The notes under the pieces: model-generated | The model's database searches: none | What the model saw: the letters and a program-made list of their open reading frames with translations, nothing else | What the model was told of the DNA's origin: nothing | Position numbers and translations under genes: made by a program | Source: an uncultured Bacteroidales bacterium | GTDB taxonomy: Bacteria > Bacteroidota > Bacteroidia > Bacteroidales > JAUNSR01 | Assembly: GCA_947074145.1 (NCBI GenBank) | Contig: CAMTOJ010000025.1 | Span: 1 to 46,121, forward strand | Reading direction: 5' to 3' | DNA: 46,121 nt | Shown: positions 17,513 to 24,873 of the stretch, one piece after another | Numbering within the stretch: position 1 is the stretch's first letter | Layout: each line of letters starts with the position of its first letter

Positions 17513-18406
17513 TCAGTTGTTTTTTTGTTTTCTGAATGAAGTTGGCAAATAACCGGTCTGACGTTTGAAAAATTTCACGAAATATGAGGGATCTTCAAAA
17601 CCGAGTCGAAATGCTATCTCCTTCGAGGTCAGTGCCGAGTAAAGAAGCTGACGCTTAGCTTCCAGAACAAGACGTTCGTTTATAAGTTTCAAAGGTGTGA
17701 AAGAGCTACTTTCGGCTACACTATTTGTCAGTGTCTTTGAAGAGATGTTAAGCATCGATGCATATTCTTTCACTGTATGGTTATGGCGGTAATTTAGTTC
17801 AAGCAGTTGTCTGAACTTTACGAATGTTCTGTTTGCCTGATTAGTGATACACAAGGGTTCTCCCTTATCTCTGATTCCGTTTCTCTGAATATGTATGAGA
17901 AACATCTTTATAAGATATTTAAGATAGTCGCAGTATGCGAATGCATCCGTATTTTCTATTTCAGAATGCAATTCGTCGGTCAAATAATGTAGTTTGCCTG
18001 TTATTTCATGCGTAATGGTAAAATATGGTACGGAATCAAAGGCATTGAATAGATTATATTTAAGAAATATATTTTCACTGCTTTCATCATCTGTCAGAAA
18101 GCTCTGACTAAAATGAATCATCACTCCTTCAAAACATGTATTTCTTTCAAAATGATGAATCTGTCCCGGCGATATGAAAAACAGAGTATTCTCTTTTACC
18201 GGATATTCTTTGAAATCAACATAATGCACTCCTTCTCCTTTTTGAAACCAGATGATCTGATAATAGCTGTGCGTATGACCATTGAAAGGATTGTCGGAAC
18301 ATCCCTTAAAGAAATCGCTGAGATTGATAAATTCAAGTTCTATCTCGTAGGGAGATTCATCTAAATTGAAATTTTTGAATGTTTGATTTTTCTTTTTATC
18401 CTGCAT
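17513..18406 (-). CDS. AraC-family transcription regulator with a cupin sensor domain
   Basis: The 297-residue protein has an N-terminal cupin-type sensing domain (HTHSYYQIIWFQKGEGVHYVDF, then ISPGQIHHF) and a C-terminal pair of helix-turn-helix motifs (VKEYASMLNISSKTLTNSV and SKEIAFRLGFEDPSYFVKFFKRQTGYLPTSFR). It probably binds a small ligand and activates transcription. It is divergent from the small gene at 18623, about 216 bases away, so that gene and the regulator itself are its most likely targets. The GNAT gene follows in the same direction. Confidence 0.92.
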   Translation of the reverse strand: MQDKKKNQTFKNFNLDESPYEIELEFINLSDFFKGCSDNPFNGHTHSYYQIIWFQKGEGVHYVDFKEYPVKENTLFFISPGQIHHFERNTCFEGVMIHFSQSFLTDDESSENIFLKYNLFNAFDSVPYFTITHEITGKLHYLTDELHSEIENTDAFAYCDYLKYLIKMFLIHIQRNGIRDKGEPLCITNQANRTFVKFRQLLELNYRHNHTVKEYASMLNISSKTLTNSVAESSSFTPLKLINERLVLEAKRQLLYSALTSKEIAFRLGFEDPSYFVKFFKRQTGYLPTSFRKQKNN

Positions 18407-18551
18407 AAGAAATGAAATGTTTATAATGCAAAATTAGGAAGTAGCTCTTGAATAATGTGGAATATAAGGCTCAAAAAATGGTAAATATGAGAAGCTGAAA
18501 TTATTCTATTTATCAATTTCCCGGATTTACCATATCTCTTCTCGAATTGCT

Positions 18552-18583
18552 ATTGAGATAGAAATGTAGCGAATTTACTTTTG
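18552..18583 (+). promoter_or_regulatory. Candidate promoter of the small gene at 18623
   Basis: ATTG at 18552-18555, one base off the -33 consensus TTTG, lies 20 bases before TACTTTTG at 18576-18583, a full match to the Bacteroidota -7 box TAnnTTTG. Transcription would start near 18590, leaving about 33 bases before the ATG. It lies in the divergent region shared with the AraC gene. Confidence 0.55.
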
Positions 18584-18622
18584 TAACATCAAAAACATAA
18601 TGTCTAACAAAATACAATTATT

Positions 18623-18925
18623 ATGAGTACTTCAAAAATCAACGCTTATCTTGAGATAACAATGAACATTAAAGATGATAACAGAGCTGCTGCAGCTGCA
18701 GTATATACAAAATATCGTGAACCTTTTCTTAATAATATTAAAGGTGCCCTTAGTAAGAATTTACTTCTAAGAGCTGAAGATGTTCAGGTTTTACATGGAT
18801 TTGCATCTAAAGAAGATGCTGAATCTTATCTTACAACCGAACTCTTTAATGCTGATGTGGTAACTGCTTTGAGTCCATATTTCGAAGATGCACCTTGTGT
18901 GAAAATCTATTCAGTGGTAGGATAA
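18623..18925 (+). CDS. Small protein with dimeric alpha/beta-barrel look, function unknown
   Basis: The 100-residue protein begins with a beta strand (INAYLEITMNIK), then a helix rich in Ala (RAAAAAVYTKYREPFLNNIKGAL), strands and a second helix (SKEDAESYLTTELF), ending in VKIYSVV. The beta-alpha-beta-beta-alpha-beta order resembles the ABM/ferredoxin-like monooxygenase superfamily, but I see no catalytic signature and do not name a reaction. It is divergent from the AraC regulator, which may control it, and is followed by a bidirectional terminator. Confidence 0.8.
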   Translation: MSTSKINAYLEITMNIKDDNRAAAAAVYTKYREPFLNNIKGALSKNLLLRAEDVQVLHGFASKEDAESYLTTELFNADVVTALSPYFEDAPCVKIYSVVG

Positions 18926-18955
18926 AAATAAGAGACCTATATCTTAAGTAATGAA

Positions 18956-18992
18956 AAAGGCATCTTTATATTAATATTATAAAGATGCCTTT
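18956..18992. terminator. Bidirectional terminator between convergent genes
   Basis: A perfect 15-bp stem, AAAGGCATCTTTATA with its complement, around a 7-base loop, with A-run before and T-rich sequence after. It lies between the genes ending at 18925 (plus) and 19016 (minus) and would serve both. Confidence 0.85.
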
Positions 18993-19015
18993 ATTATGTT
19001 TTTGATATTCGGATG

Positions 19016-20050
19016 CTATAACCCTGCAAAACGGAAAGGTGTAGTCTCTATGAAAAGTGCACTAATATTTCCACAAGCGTTTTGATTCTTTTTGATATCA
19101 AATTTTCGAACTTTTCCTTTTTTGCCGAAATCAAAATCTGTCATATCTATCCAAACAAGATTGGGTGCAAGGGTTGATTCAAAGAAATATCTTTTATTTC
19201 CGTTGTCTGATATTGTGCGCCATCTCGTTGTTGAGATATTTGGTTTATCGGGCGTTGAAATTCCGAAGGGAACAGAACTATTTCTTATCAGACTAAGTAC
19301 GGCTCCTACAGATGTTATCGAATCACATTGAGTAGGTAAAAGGTCAAGATAATAGGATGTGCGGATAAATCTGTCGGATGATAGATTGGAGCCGGGGATA
19401 TTATTGAGGTTATATATCTCTTTCCCGTATTTAGCTACTGCGAGCTGATCGGGAAATGCCGGCGAGTTGGTTAAGACTTTATATTTTGGATCGTGATAGA
19501 TGTTGAGTTTCCCATCTATATATTCAAGAATGGCACTGTCGCCGATACTGTCTGAAACAGATATATGAAAAGTTGCCATCTTATCCATTCCCGGAACTTT
19601 ATCGGTTAGCACAATGAAATCCTCTTTAGCCAAATCCTCTACCGCTTCTGCTACCGATGCGTAGTTATCTAGAATATATTGAGGCCACACGGATACTGCC
19701 ATCGCAGGGGTATTTATATCAAAAGCCGGGTATTGGCTCTCATCAAGCCATAGAAGATTGGCAACTACTCCACGCTCGTTCATTCCGTCGGCAGAACAGA
19801 TATCATATCCGGTTGTCACTATCGACCCGTATTTTGACTTCCATTTAAGAGAGTTCGGACCGGCTACACCTCCTCTTTCCATGCCACGAGGTAATACCCA
19901 GATATTTGATCCCATATCCTCTTTCCAATCGAGTGTACGTGCTGTAAGAACCATATTGCAATCATTCTTGTATACAAATCTTGTGCAGGTGTATGCATCA
20001 ATGAATATAAATGAGAGAAGTAATGCTGTAAATATATATTTCACTTTCAT
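19016..20050 (-). CDS. Secreted choloylglycine-hydrolase-family (linear amide) hydrolase
   Basis: This is a 344-residue Ntn-type hydrolase of the bile-salt-hydrolase/penicillin-V-acylase family. A signal peptide (residues 1 to about 21) ends directly before Cys22 (DAYTCTRFVY), so cleavage would expose Cys22 as the N-terminal nucleophile. The usual active-site residues are present: Arg38 and Asp41 (LTARTLDW), Asn195 (LTNSPAFP) and an Arg in SSDRFIRTSYY (227 or 230). Such enzymes hydrolyse the amide of conjugated bile salts or N-acyl compounds in the periplasm. Bile-salt activity is plausible if the host is a gut bacterium, but the sequence does not prove the substrate. A TIGR04076-like gene lies 83 bases upstream on the same strand. 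Confidence 0.9.
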   Translation of the reverse strand: MKVKYIFTALLLSFIFIDAYTCTRFVYKNDCNMVLTARTLDWKEDMGSNIWVLPRGMERGGVAGPNSLKWKSKYGSIVTTGYDICSADGMNERGVVANLLWLDESQYPAFDINTPAMAVSVWPQYILDNYASVAEAVEDLAKEDFIVLTDKVPGMDKMATFHISVSDSIGDSAILEYIDGKLNIYHDPKYKVLTNSPAFPDQLAVAKYGKEIYNLNNIPGSNLSSDRFIRTSYYLDLLPTQCDSITSVGAVLSLIRNSSVPFGISTPDKPNISTTRWRTISDNGNKRYFFESTLAPNLVWIDMTDFDFGKKGKVRKFDIKKNQNACGNISALFIETTPFRFAGL

Positions 20051-20133
20051 AATAATGATTTTGTTAATTTAAACGCTAAAAACTGATATTTTGTTCTTTA
20101 ATTCTCACTTGAATATGGTATATCAATTAGAAT

Positions 20134-20436
20134 TTATTCAATTGTTTCAATCAAAAAACTTACAGGTCTGAATCCATCATTGCACGAAATCATAGCTGAG
20201 TGCGGATTTTTCATCCATCCGTCATAGAAATTTCCTCCTCCGTGAGATAGTGTCATTACGAAAGACTGCATTGACTGCCAAGCACTTTCGCACATTCCGT
20301 CAGGCTTTTGATTATCTTCTGAAATAAACGTTTCCCCTTCTCTCATTTCACATGCATGTTCAATCGGGTTCTCATATTTATCAGAAAGATCTTTATGATG
20401 TATTTTTCTTATCACTGTAATTTTGACCTTTTTCAT
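20134..20436 (-). CDS. TIGR04076 family protein
   Basis: The 100-residue protein has the conserved pattern of this small uncharacterised family: MKKVKITVIRKIHHKDL, NPIEHACEMREGE, CESAWQSMQSFVMTLSHGGG and GWMKNPHSAMISCNDGFRPV. Conserved Cys residues in HACE, MCESA and ISCND could bind metal or be redox-active, but no function is established to my knowledge. A broken copy of the same gene lies at about 30668-30785, inside the PUL. Confidence 0.88.
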   Translation of the reverse strand: MKKVKITVIRKIHHKDLSDKYENPIEHACEMREGETFISEDNQKPDGMCESAWQSMQSFVMTLSHGGGNFYDGWMKNPHSAMISCNDGFRPVSFLIETIE

Positions 20437-20746
20437 GACTTCATTTTTCTTATGATTTCAAAACGTAATGCATTATTACTGCATTGACGTTATTTCATTT
20501 TTTATTGTATTGATTTATTAAGTTAAAGATACTTATAAATGAAATATCTTTCACTTTATATATCGATAATTGATATTTGTCGCTAATAGGATCAATATCA
20601 TTTTTAATTAATAAAAGTCATTGTATAAAGAATATTTTCCAACCTAAGTTTATGATTTCAAATATGAATGGGACGCATTAATAATTATCAGTGTATCAAC
20701 AAAATGCAATTTAAGTTGTTTATCTGTCAATCCTTATAATATTGAT
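20437..20746. other. Divergent intergenic region
   Basis: About 310 AT-rich bases between the TIGR04076 gene (minus) and the GH18 gene (plus). Both promoters must lie here, but I found no confident -33/-7 pair, repeat or RNA structure. Confidence 0.5.
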
Positions 20747-21742
20747 ATGAAATATTTAAAATATCTTTTCTTATTAATAACATTCGTTATCATAAGTAGC
20801 TTTTGCCATTCATCCAAAGAAATTAATGTAAGTAATACAAATAATAAGAATGGGTTTCTGGTTAGTTCTTATATAAGAGGAAATTTTTATAATCGAGGGC
20901 AGATATCAGCTTCCCAATTAAATGCATGTACCGATATTATTTGCATTGGAGCTGCTCCGGGTGCAGATGGATCACTGATATTCGAAAGTTTTAAATTATA
21001 TAACGGTGAGGGCGCAAGCAGTCTCGAACAATTAATATCATCTATAAGAAATGAATTGACCGGAGGTACGACTTTACGACTCGGAATTCATGGAGGTGAA
21101 AACTGGAAAACAATGATTGCTAATGATGCGGCTGTAAAAAATTTTGTACGAAATATAAAAAAGACATTATCTGAATTACAGCTTAATGGTGTGGATTTAG
21201 ATTTTGAGTGGGCAGAGAATGATATTGAATATTCAAATTATAGCAGGGCAATAGTTGCTTTGTCAGAAATTATTGAAGGGGATCAGATATTCTCCATTAC
21301 ACTCAATCCTATATCTTATAAAATTTCAGAAAATGCAATAGATGCAGTGACATATATATCTTTACAATGTTACGGACCCTCACCTTTCAGATTTAGTTAT
21401 GATAATTTCATTTCAAGTATCCAAAAGGTTATAAACTACGGCATTCCCGCAAGAAAGTTAGTTCCGGGCATCCCTTTTTATGGCGTTACAGCTGATGAAT
21501 CCAAACAATCAATAGCATATCGAGAACTTGTTAAAAATAATCTTATCACTTCCGCTGCGATTAATGAGGTGGAATATGATGATGAAAATTATGTATTCAA
21601 CGGAATTGATGTGGTAAAGAAAAAAACATCATATTCTGTCTCTCAAGGTTTTTACGGTGTTATGAGCTGGAGTCTTGGTACAGATACCGATTATTCAAAT
21701 AAATGGTCGTTGTTAAAAGCTATCAACAATAGTCTGGAATAA
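20747..21742 (+). CDS. GH18-family glycoside hydrolase, lipoprotein
   Basis: The 331-residue protein has a lipoprotein-like signal ending at Cys20 (IISSFCHSS) and a TIM-barrel of the GH18 type. The catalytic stretch LNGVDLDFEWAE gives Asp150, Asp152 and Glu154, matching DxxDxDxE of GH18, with Glu154 as acid. Enzymes of this family cut chitin-like chains or the chitobiose core of N-glycans (endo-beta-N-acetylglucosaminidases). Its small size, with no visible binding module, and the later motifs SLQCYGPSPF and GVMSWSLGTD fit either use. No SusCD pair adjoins it, so it is probably a lone enzyme, not part of the PUL to the right. Confidence 0.9.
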   Translation: MKYLKYLFLLITFVIISSFCHSSKEINVSNTNNKNGFLVSSYIRGNFYNRGQISASQLNACTDIICIGAAPGADGSLIFESFKLYNGEGASSLEQLISSIRNELTGGTTLRLGIHGGENWKTMIANDAAVKNFVRNIKKTLSELQLNGVDLDFEWAENDIEYSNYSRAIVALSEIIEGDQIFSITLNPISYKISENAIDAVTYISLQCYGPSPFRFSYDNFISSIQKVINYGIPARKLVPGIPFYGVTADESKQSIAYRELVKNNLITSAAINEVEYDDENYVFNGIDVVKKKTSYSVSQGFYGVMSWSLGTDTDYSNKWSLLKAINNSLE

Positions 21743-21743
21743 A

Positions 21744-21786
21744 AAAACAGAATGTTTTAAGTCGAGACTTTAAAACATTCTGTTTT
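21744..21786. terminator. Bidirectional terminator after GH18
   Basis: A stem of about 20 bp (AAAACAGAATGTTTTAAGTC with its complement, one bulged base) flanked by A-run and T-run lies between the convergent GH18 and lipocalin-like genes. Confidence 0.85.
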
Positions 21787-21806
21787 ATTAATTTCTTATT
21801 TTTTTA

Positions 21807-22379
21807 TTATAGTTTCAACAGACCATCAATCAATGAACCTAATATATTGTTCTTATCGGTCGAGGTTGAAGAGTATGTTTTGATTTCATAATATGTATAA
21901 TTGACTCCTTCATAAATTATATCATTCATTCTGATAGATAAAACAAGTTTAGTATCTGAAATTTCATTCACCGAATATGTAGAAAGACAACCTTGAAATT
22001 GATCGAAAGATGTAGGTAGTCCGTTGGTCAATGTCAATCTTCTATATACTCCGACAACATTGGTATAAAGATATCCTCCCAATGATGTGAATTGCTCTCC
22101 ATCATTATAACCTGCAATTAAATAATAATTGTCGCTCTTTATCTTTAATACTTCCGAATCTTTCAGTGTTGTCAAAATTGTACAATCTGTATTCCATTCA
22201 TATTTTTCAGACGCATCTGTTGTTGACATATAGTAGCCGGTTTTATTGGTTAAATACCATGTGCCTACAACTCCCTTATCTGTAAATACACTCTTAATAT
22301 CATCTTTGCTACATGATGTCATTCCAAGAGTTATCAATGCGATTAATGATAATACGACTTTCTTTAATACCTTTTTCAT
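21807..22379 (-). CDS. Lipocalin-like lipoprotein
   Basis: The 190-residue protein has a lipoprotein signal ending at Cys23 (TLGMTSCSKDD). After it comes VVGTWYLTNKTG, the Gly-x-Trp motif that starts lipocalin-like domains common in Bacteroidota, then alternating strands. It is probably anchored to the outer membrane facing the periplasm or the surface. The ligand is unknown. It stands alone between the terminator downstream and the cation exchanger gene upstream. Confidence 0.75.
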   Translation of the reverse strand: MKKVLKKVVLSLIALITLGMTSCSKDDIKSVFTDKGVVGTWYLTNKTGYYMSTTDASEKYEWNTDCTILTTLKDSEVLKIKSDNYYLIAGYNDGEQFTSLGGYLYTNVVGVYRRLTLTNGLPTSFDQFQGCLSTYSVNEISDTKLVLSIRMNDIIYEGVNYTYYEIKTYSSTSTDKNNILGSLIDGLLKL

Positions 22380-22632
22380 AAAATGATGTTCTTTAATTAA
22401 TTAAGTGAGTTAATCTGTTTTAGTTTCCCCCTAAACGCAACACATTTAATTTGATTGCAAAATTATCATTTTTGCAGCCTTACGCAATAATAAATTTATA
22501 TTTAATTTAATATTGTTTCACTCTATGACTATTAACATACTGATTGATAATGATCAATATTTCGATAGAAAAACAATTTTTCTACCTCTTGAGAAAGATA
22601 TCAGTGGTTGATTAATATAAATCTATCACTTA

Positions 22633-23589
22633 CTAAAGTGCAAGAAAGAGCACATAGCATAAAATTACCGCTACCAAACACAACATAGTCAATTTGTTTC
22701 TCTTATGTAAAACAAGCATTATCAATGGTGTGGCAATTGCGCCGTATATTAAAAGATTTACTGTTTTGGAATCAGAGAAGTCGTATACTCCTTTTCCAAA
22801 ATACATAACATCCGCTATTCCTAAAATAAGAAGATTGAAAATATTACTTCCGATGATATTACTTATTGCGATATTATAGTTCTTTAATCTGAAAAGTGCG
22901 ATTGTTGATGAAACCTCAGGAAGGGATGTCGCAACTCCCAAGAATAAAGCACCGGCAAGACCATAGCCCAGGTTATGCTTAATAGCTATTAAATCGGTTA
23001 CATATGTTATTGCAATACTTAATCCGATAATACCAAAACTAACAAAAATAAAACGTATCACAATCTGTCGTAATGTAAGACTTGATTCGTGGTTATCCTC
23101 ATGTTCCTGATTCTCTATCGTCTCTCCATTCTCTGCCGATAAATATCTTATACCGATAGCATAAAATAAAAAGATAAAAAAAGTAGTGATGCTAATAGAA
23201 AGAATATCCAAATCGAAAACATCTAACATCTGAAGTAGGACTGCTGCATATATCAGGCATATCATAAAGGTTACTTTTATATGACTTCCTGATATTCGGG
23301 CTGTTCTTAATGATTTAAAAGAGAAAAGCATCAAAATAGCCAGAATCATAAGATTAAAAAGATTGCTTCCCAAAATATTTCCGATACATAGACCGGGCTT
23401 ATCAAGAAAGACTGTTGAGGTAAGGCTGGTAAAAAGCTCAGGAAGAGAAGTTACGGCGGAAAGAATGACGCCTCCGATAAATGCTCCCGATAATGTGGAC
23501 TTTTTATCTATCAAATCGACATATACAGATGCCTTATTTGACAAGTAAACAATAGAAACAACCAAAAAAAGATAAAGTACGTAAATCAT
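22633..23589 (-). CDS. CaCA-family cation antiporter (YrbG-like)
   Basis: The 318-residue membrane protein has about ten hydrophobic segments and the two inverted alpha-repeats of Ca2+/cation exchangers: GAFIGGVILSAVTSLPELF with GNILGSNLFNL in the first half, and GALFLGVATSLPEVSS with SNIIGSNIFNL in the second. The Glu in each TSLPE (Glu51 in the first) coordinates the cation. It exports Ca2+ or a related divalent ion in exchange for Na+ or H+. Its leader carries a candidate yybP-ykoY Mn2+ riboswitch, which suggests manganese or mixed Mn/Ca handling and not purely calcium. Confidence 0.93.
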   Translation of the reverse strand: MIYVLYLFLVVSIVYLSNKASVYVDLIDKKSTLSGAFIGGVILSAVTSLPELFTSLTSTVFLDKPGLCIGNILGSNLFNLMILAILMLFSFKSLRTARISGSHIKVTFMICLIYAAVLLQMLDVFDLDILSISITTFFIFLFYAIGIRYLSAENGETIENQEHEDNHESSLTLRQIVIRFIFVSFGIIGLSIAITYVTDLIAIKHNLGYGLAGALFLGVATSLPEVSSTIALFRLKNYNIAISNIIGSNIFNLLILGIADVMYFGKGVYDFSDSKTVNLLIYGAIATPLIMLVLHKRNKLTMLCLVAVILCYVLFLAL

Positions 23590-23618
23590 GTTAGTTTATA
23601 TATTCAACATTATGTAAT

Positions 23619-23740
23619 AAAAAGACTCAAGCATGGCTATACACCATACTTGAGTCTCGTTAATTAAGATAAGCCAGACTCGCCAAAGAGTCAGAATGTT
23701 GACTTATCACATCTTTGATGTAAACTACTCCCTCAAGAGT
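23619..23740 (-). promoter_or_regulatory. yybP-ykoY (Mn2+) riboswitch with terminator platform
   Basis: On the minus strand the leader shows the hallmarks of this class: GGGAGTAG (23732 to 23725), then GTCAACA (23703 to 23697), TGGC, and CGAGACTCAAG at the 3' end. Helix P1 pairs CTTGAG (23737-23732) with CTCAAG (23654-23649). The same 3' strand can pair with the downstream CTTGAGTC to make the hairpin 23624-23656, which runs into TTTTT at 23623-23619. So P1 and the terminator exclude each other. Ligand binding that stabilises P1 should prevent termination and switch the antiporter on, as known for Mn2+ riboswitches. The class is inferred by eye. Confidence 0.85.
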
Positions 23741-23918
23741 TATTTTTCGCAAAAGTAATAAAATAATTAACATGTTAAAAATTCTTCTCTTTTTTCTCTA
23801 TTTATCTTATAAATATTTGATTATTCATTTATTATTATCCTATCAATATATATCGCAAACGACAAGAATCAAGATAAACTTATTAGGTTTTAATATATTT
23901 ACATAACCGGCTAATTAC

Positions 23919-23965
23919 AAAAAAATCCGATCAGAGGTATTTCTATCTCTTATCGGATTTTTTTT
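23919..23965 (-). terminator. Terminator of the GH43-GH3-GH43-CE1 operon
   Basis: A hairpin with AAAAAATCCGAT and its complement plus inner pairs AGAG/CTCT around a short loop, followed on the minus strand by a T-run. It lies just beyond the esterase stop codon. Confidence 0.85.
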
Positions 23966-23996
23966 ACTTAATGAATGGTTATGAATTACGATATAA

Positions 23997-24803
23997 TTAC
24001 TTAGTAAAATATTTTGAGAAAAACAGAATATGATAATCTATAGAATTATACCAATATTCTCCGTCATGTTTACCCGGTCTTACCTGATATTCATGTGCTA
24101 TTTTTCTATCCATTAGCTCTTTGTGCAGATTATCGTTTACCTGTTTGAAAAAGTCATCATATCCGCAATCTATAAGCATTGTTAACTCACCGTTTTTAAG
24201 AGAGTCTAACTGATTAATAACAGTGTGAGAGTTCCATAACTCTTTGTTTTCATCAAGTTTTCCAAGCTGTGTAGCCATCTCCCATTCATTAGGAAAAGGT
24301 CTGATATCAACTCCTCCACTTGTACTGCCTACGGCACCAAATACATCTTTATGGCGGATAGCATTCCATAGAGCGCCATGACCACCCATACTCAAACCGC
24401 AGATAGCCCGTTTCTCTCTTTGTGGCAGACTTGGAAGGTTCTTATCCACATATTCTACCAATTCAGATGAAATAAATGTTTCATATCTCATATTCTTGTT
24501 TTTCGGACTATCCCAGTACCAACTACTTAGTCCGTCGGGACATACGATGATTAACCCCTGACTATCGGCAATTTGCGCAAGTTCAGGTTTTAATCTTATC
24601 CAAGATCCATGATTACCGGAATAACCATGCAACAAATAGATTACAGGGTATTTTTCACCCTTTGAAGCACCATCAGGTACAACTGTTACCACGTTTACGT
24701 TTTTATCCATAGAACAGCTATAAACCCTTAGGGTATCGATTTTTGAGGCTTTCATTCCTATGGAAAGAATGAATAAGGTCAGAAATAAAAAAAGGTTTTT
24801 CAT
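23997..24803 (-). CDS. Secreted carbohydrate esterase, CE1 family
   Basis: The 268-residue protein has a signal peptide (about 1-19) and the esterase-D/CE1 fold. Catalytic residues are Ser138 in GLSMGGHG, Asp216 in LIDCGYDDFF and His246 in PGKHDGEYW, with the oxyanion loop at YLLHGYSGNHGSW. CE1 enzymes remove feruloyl or acetyl groups from xylan side chains. It is the last gene of the minus-strand enzyme arm, 70 bases after a GH43 gene. The position next to GH43 and GH3 enzymes supports a role in clearing ester groups from arabinoxylan fragments. Which ester it takes cannot be decided from sequence. Confidence 0.88.
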   Translation of the reverse strand: MKNLFLFLTLFILSIGMKASKIDTLRVYSCSMDKNVNVVTVVPDGASKGEKYPVIYLLHGYSGNHGSWIRLKPELAQIADSQGLIIVCPDGLSSWYWDSPKNKNMRYETFISSELVEYVDKNLPSLPQREKRAICGLSMGGHGALWNAIRHKDVFGAVGSTSGGVDIRPFPNEWEMATQLGKLDENKELWNSHTVINQLDSLKNGELTMLIDCGYDDFFKQVNDNLHKELMDRKIAHEYQVRPGKHDGEYWYNSIDYHILFFSKYFTK

Positions 24804-24873
24804 TATTATATTGTTTTTTCTTATGGTCGTTTTATGTTGACATATTTAGAAGTGATAAATTTATAAAAAAAAT

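Larger units (their letters stand above)
23590..23996. other. Intergenic region with riboswitch and terminator
   Basis: This 407-base gap holds the riboswitch leader of the cation antiporter (23619-23740) and the terminator of the esterase operon (23919-23965). The AT-rich part between them (about 23760-23918) should carry the antiporter promoter, but I could not place it. Confidence 0.6.

Noticed and set aside
20747..21742. GH18 gene as part of the PUL
   Set aside because: It is on the other side of the antiporter and two terminators, has no SusCD beside it and a different substrate class, so it is treated as separate.
22566..22583. Short AT-only hairpin downstream of the cation antiporter gene
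   Set aside because: The stem is A/T almost throughout and short; it could arise by chance and was not called a terminator.
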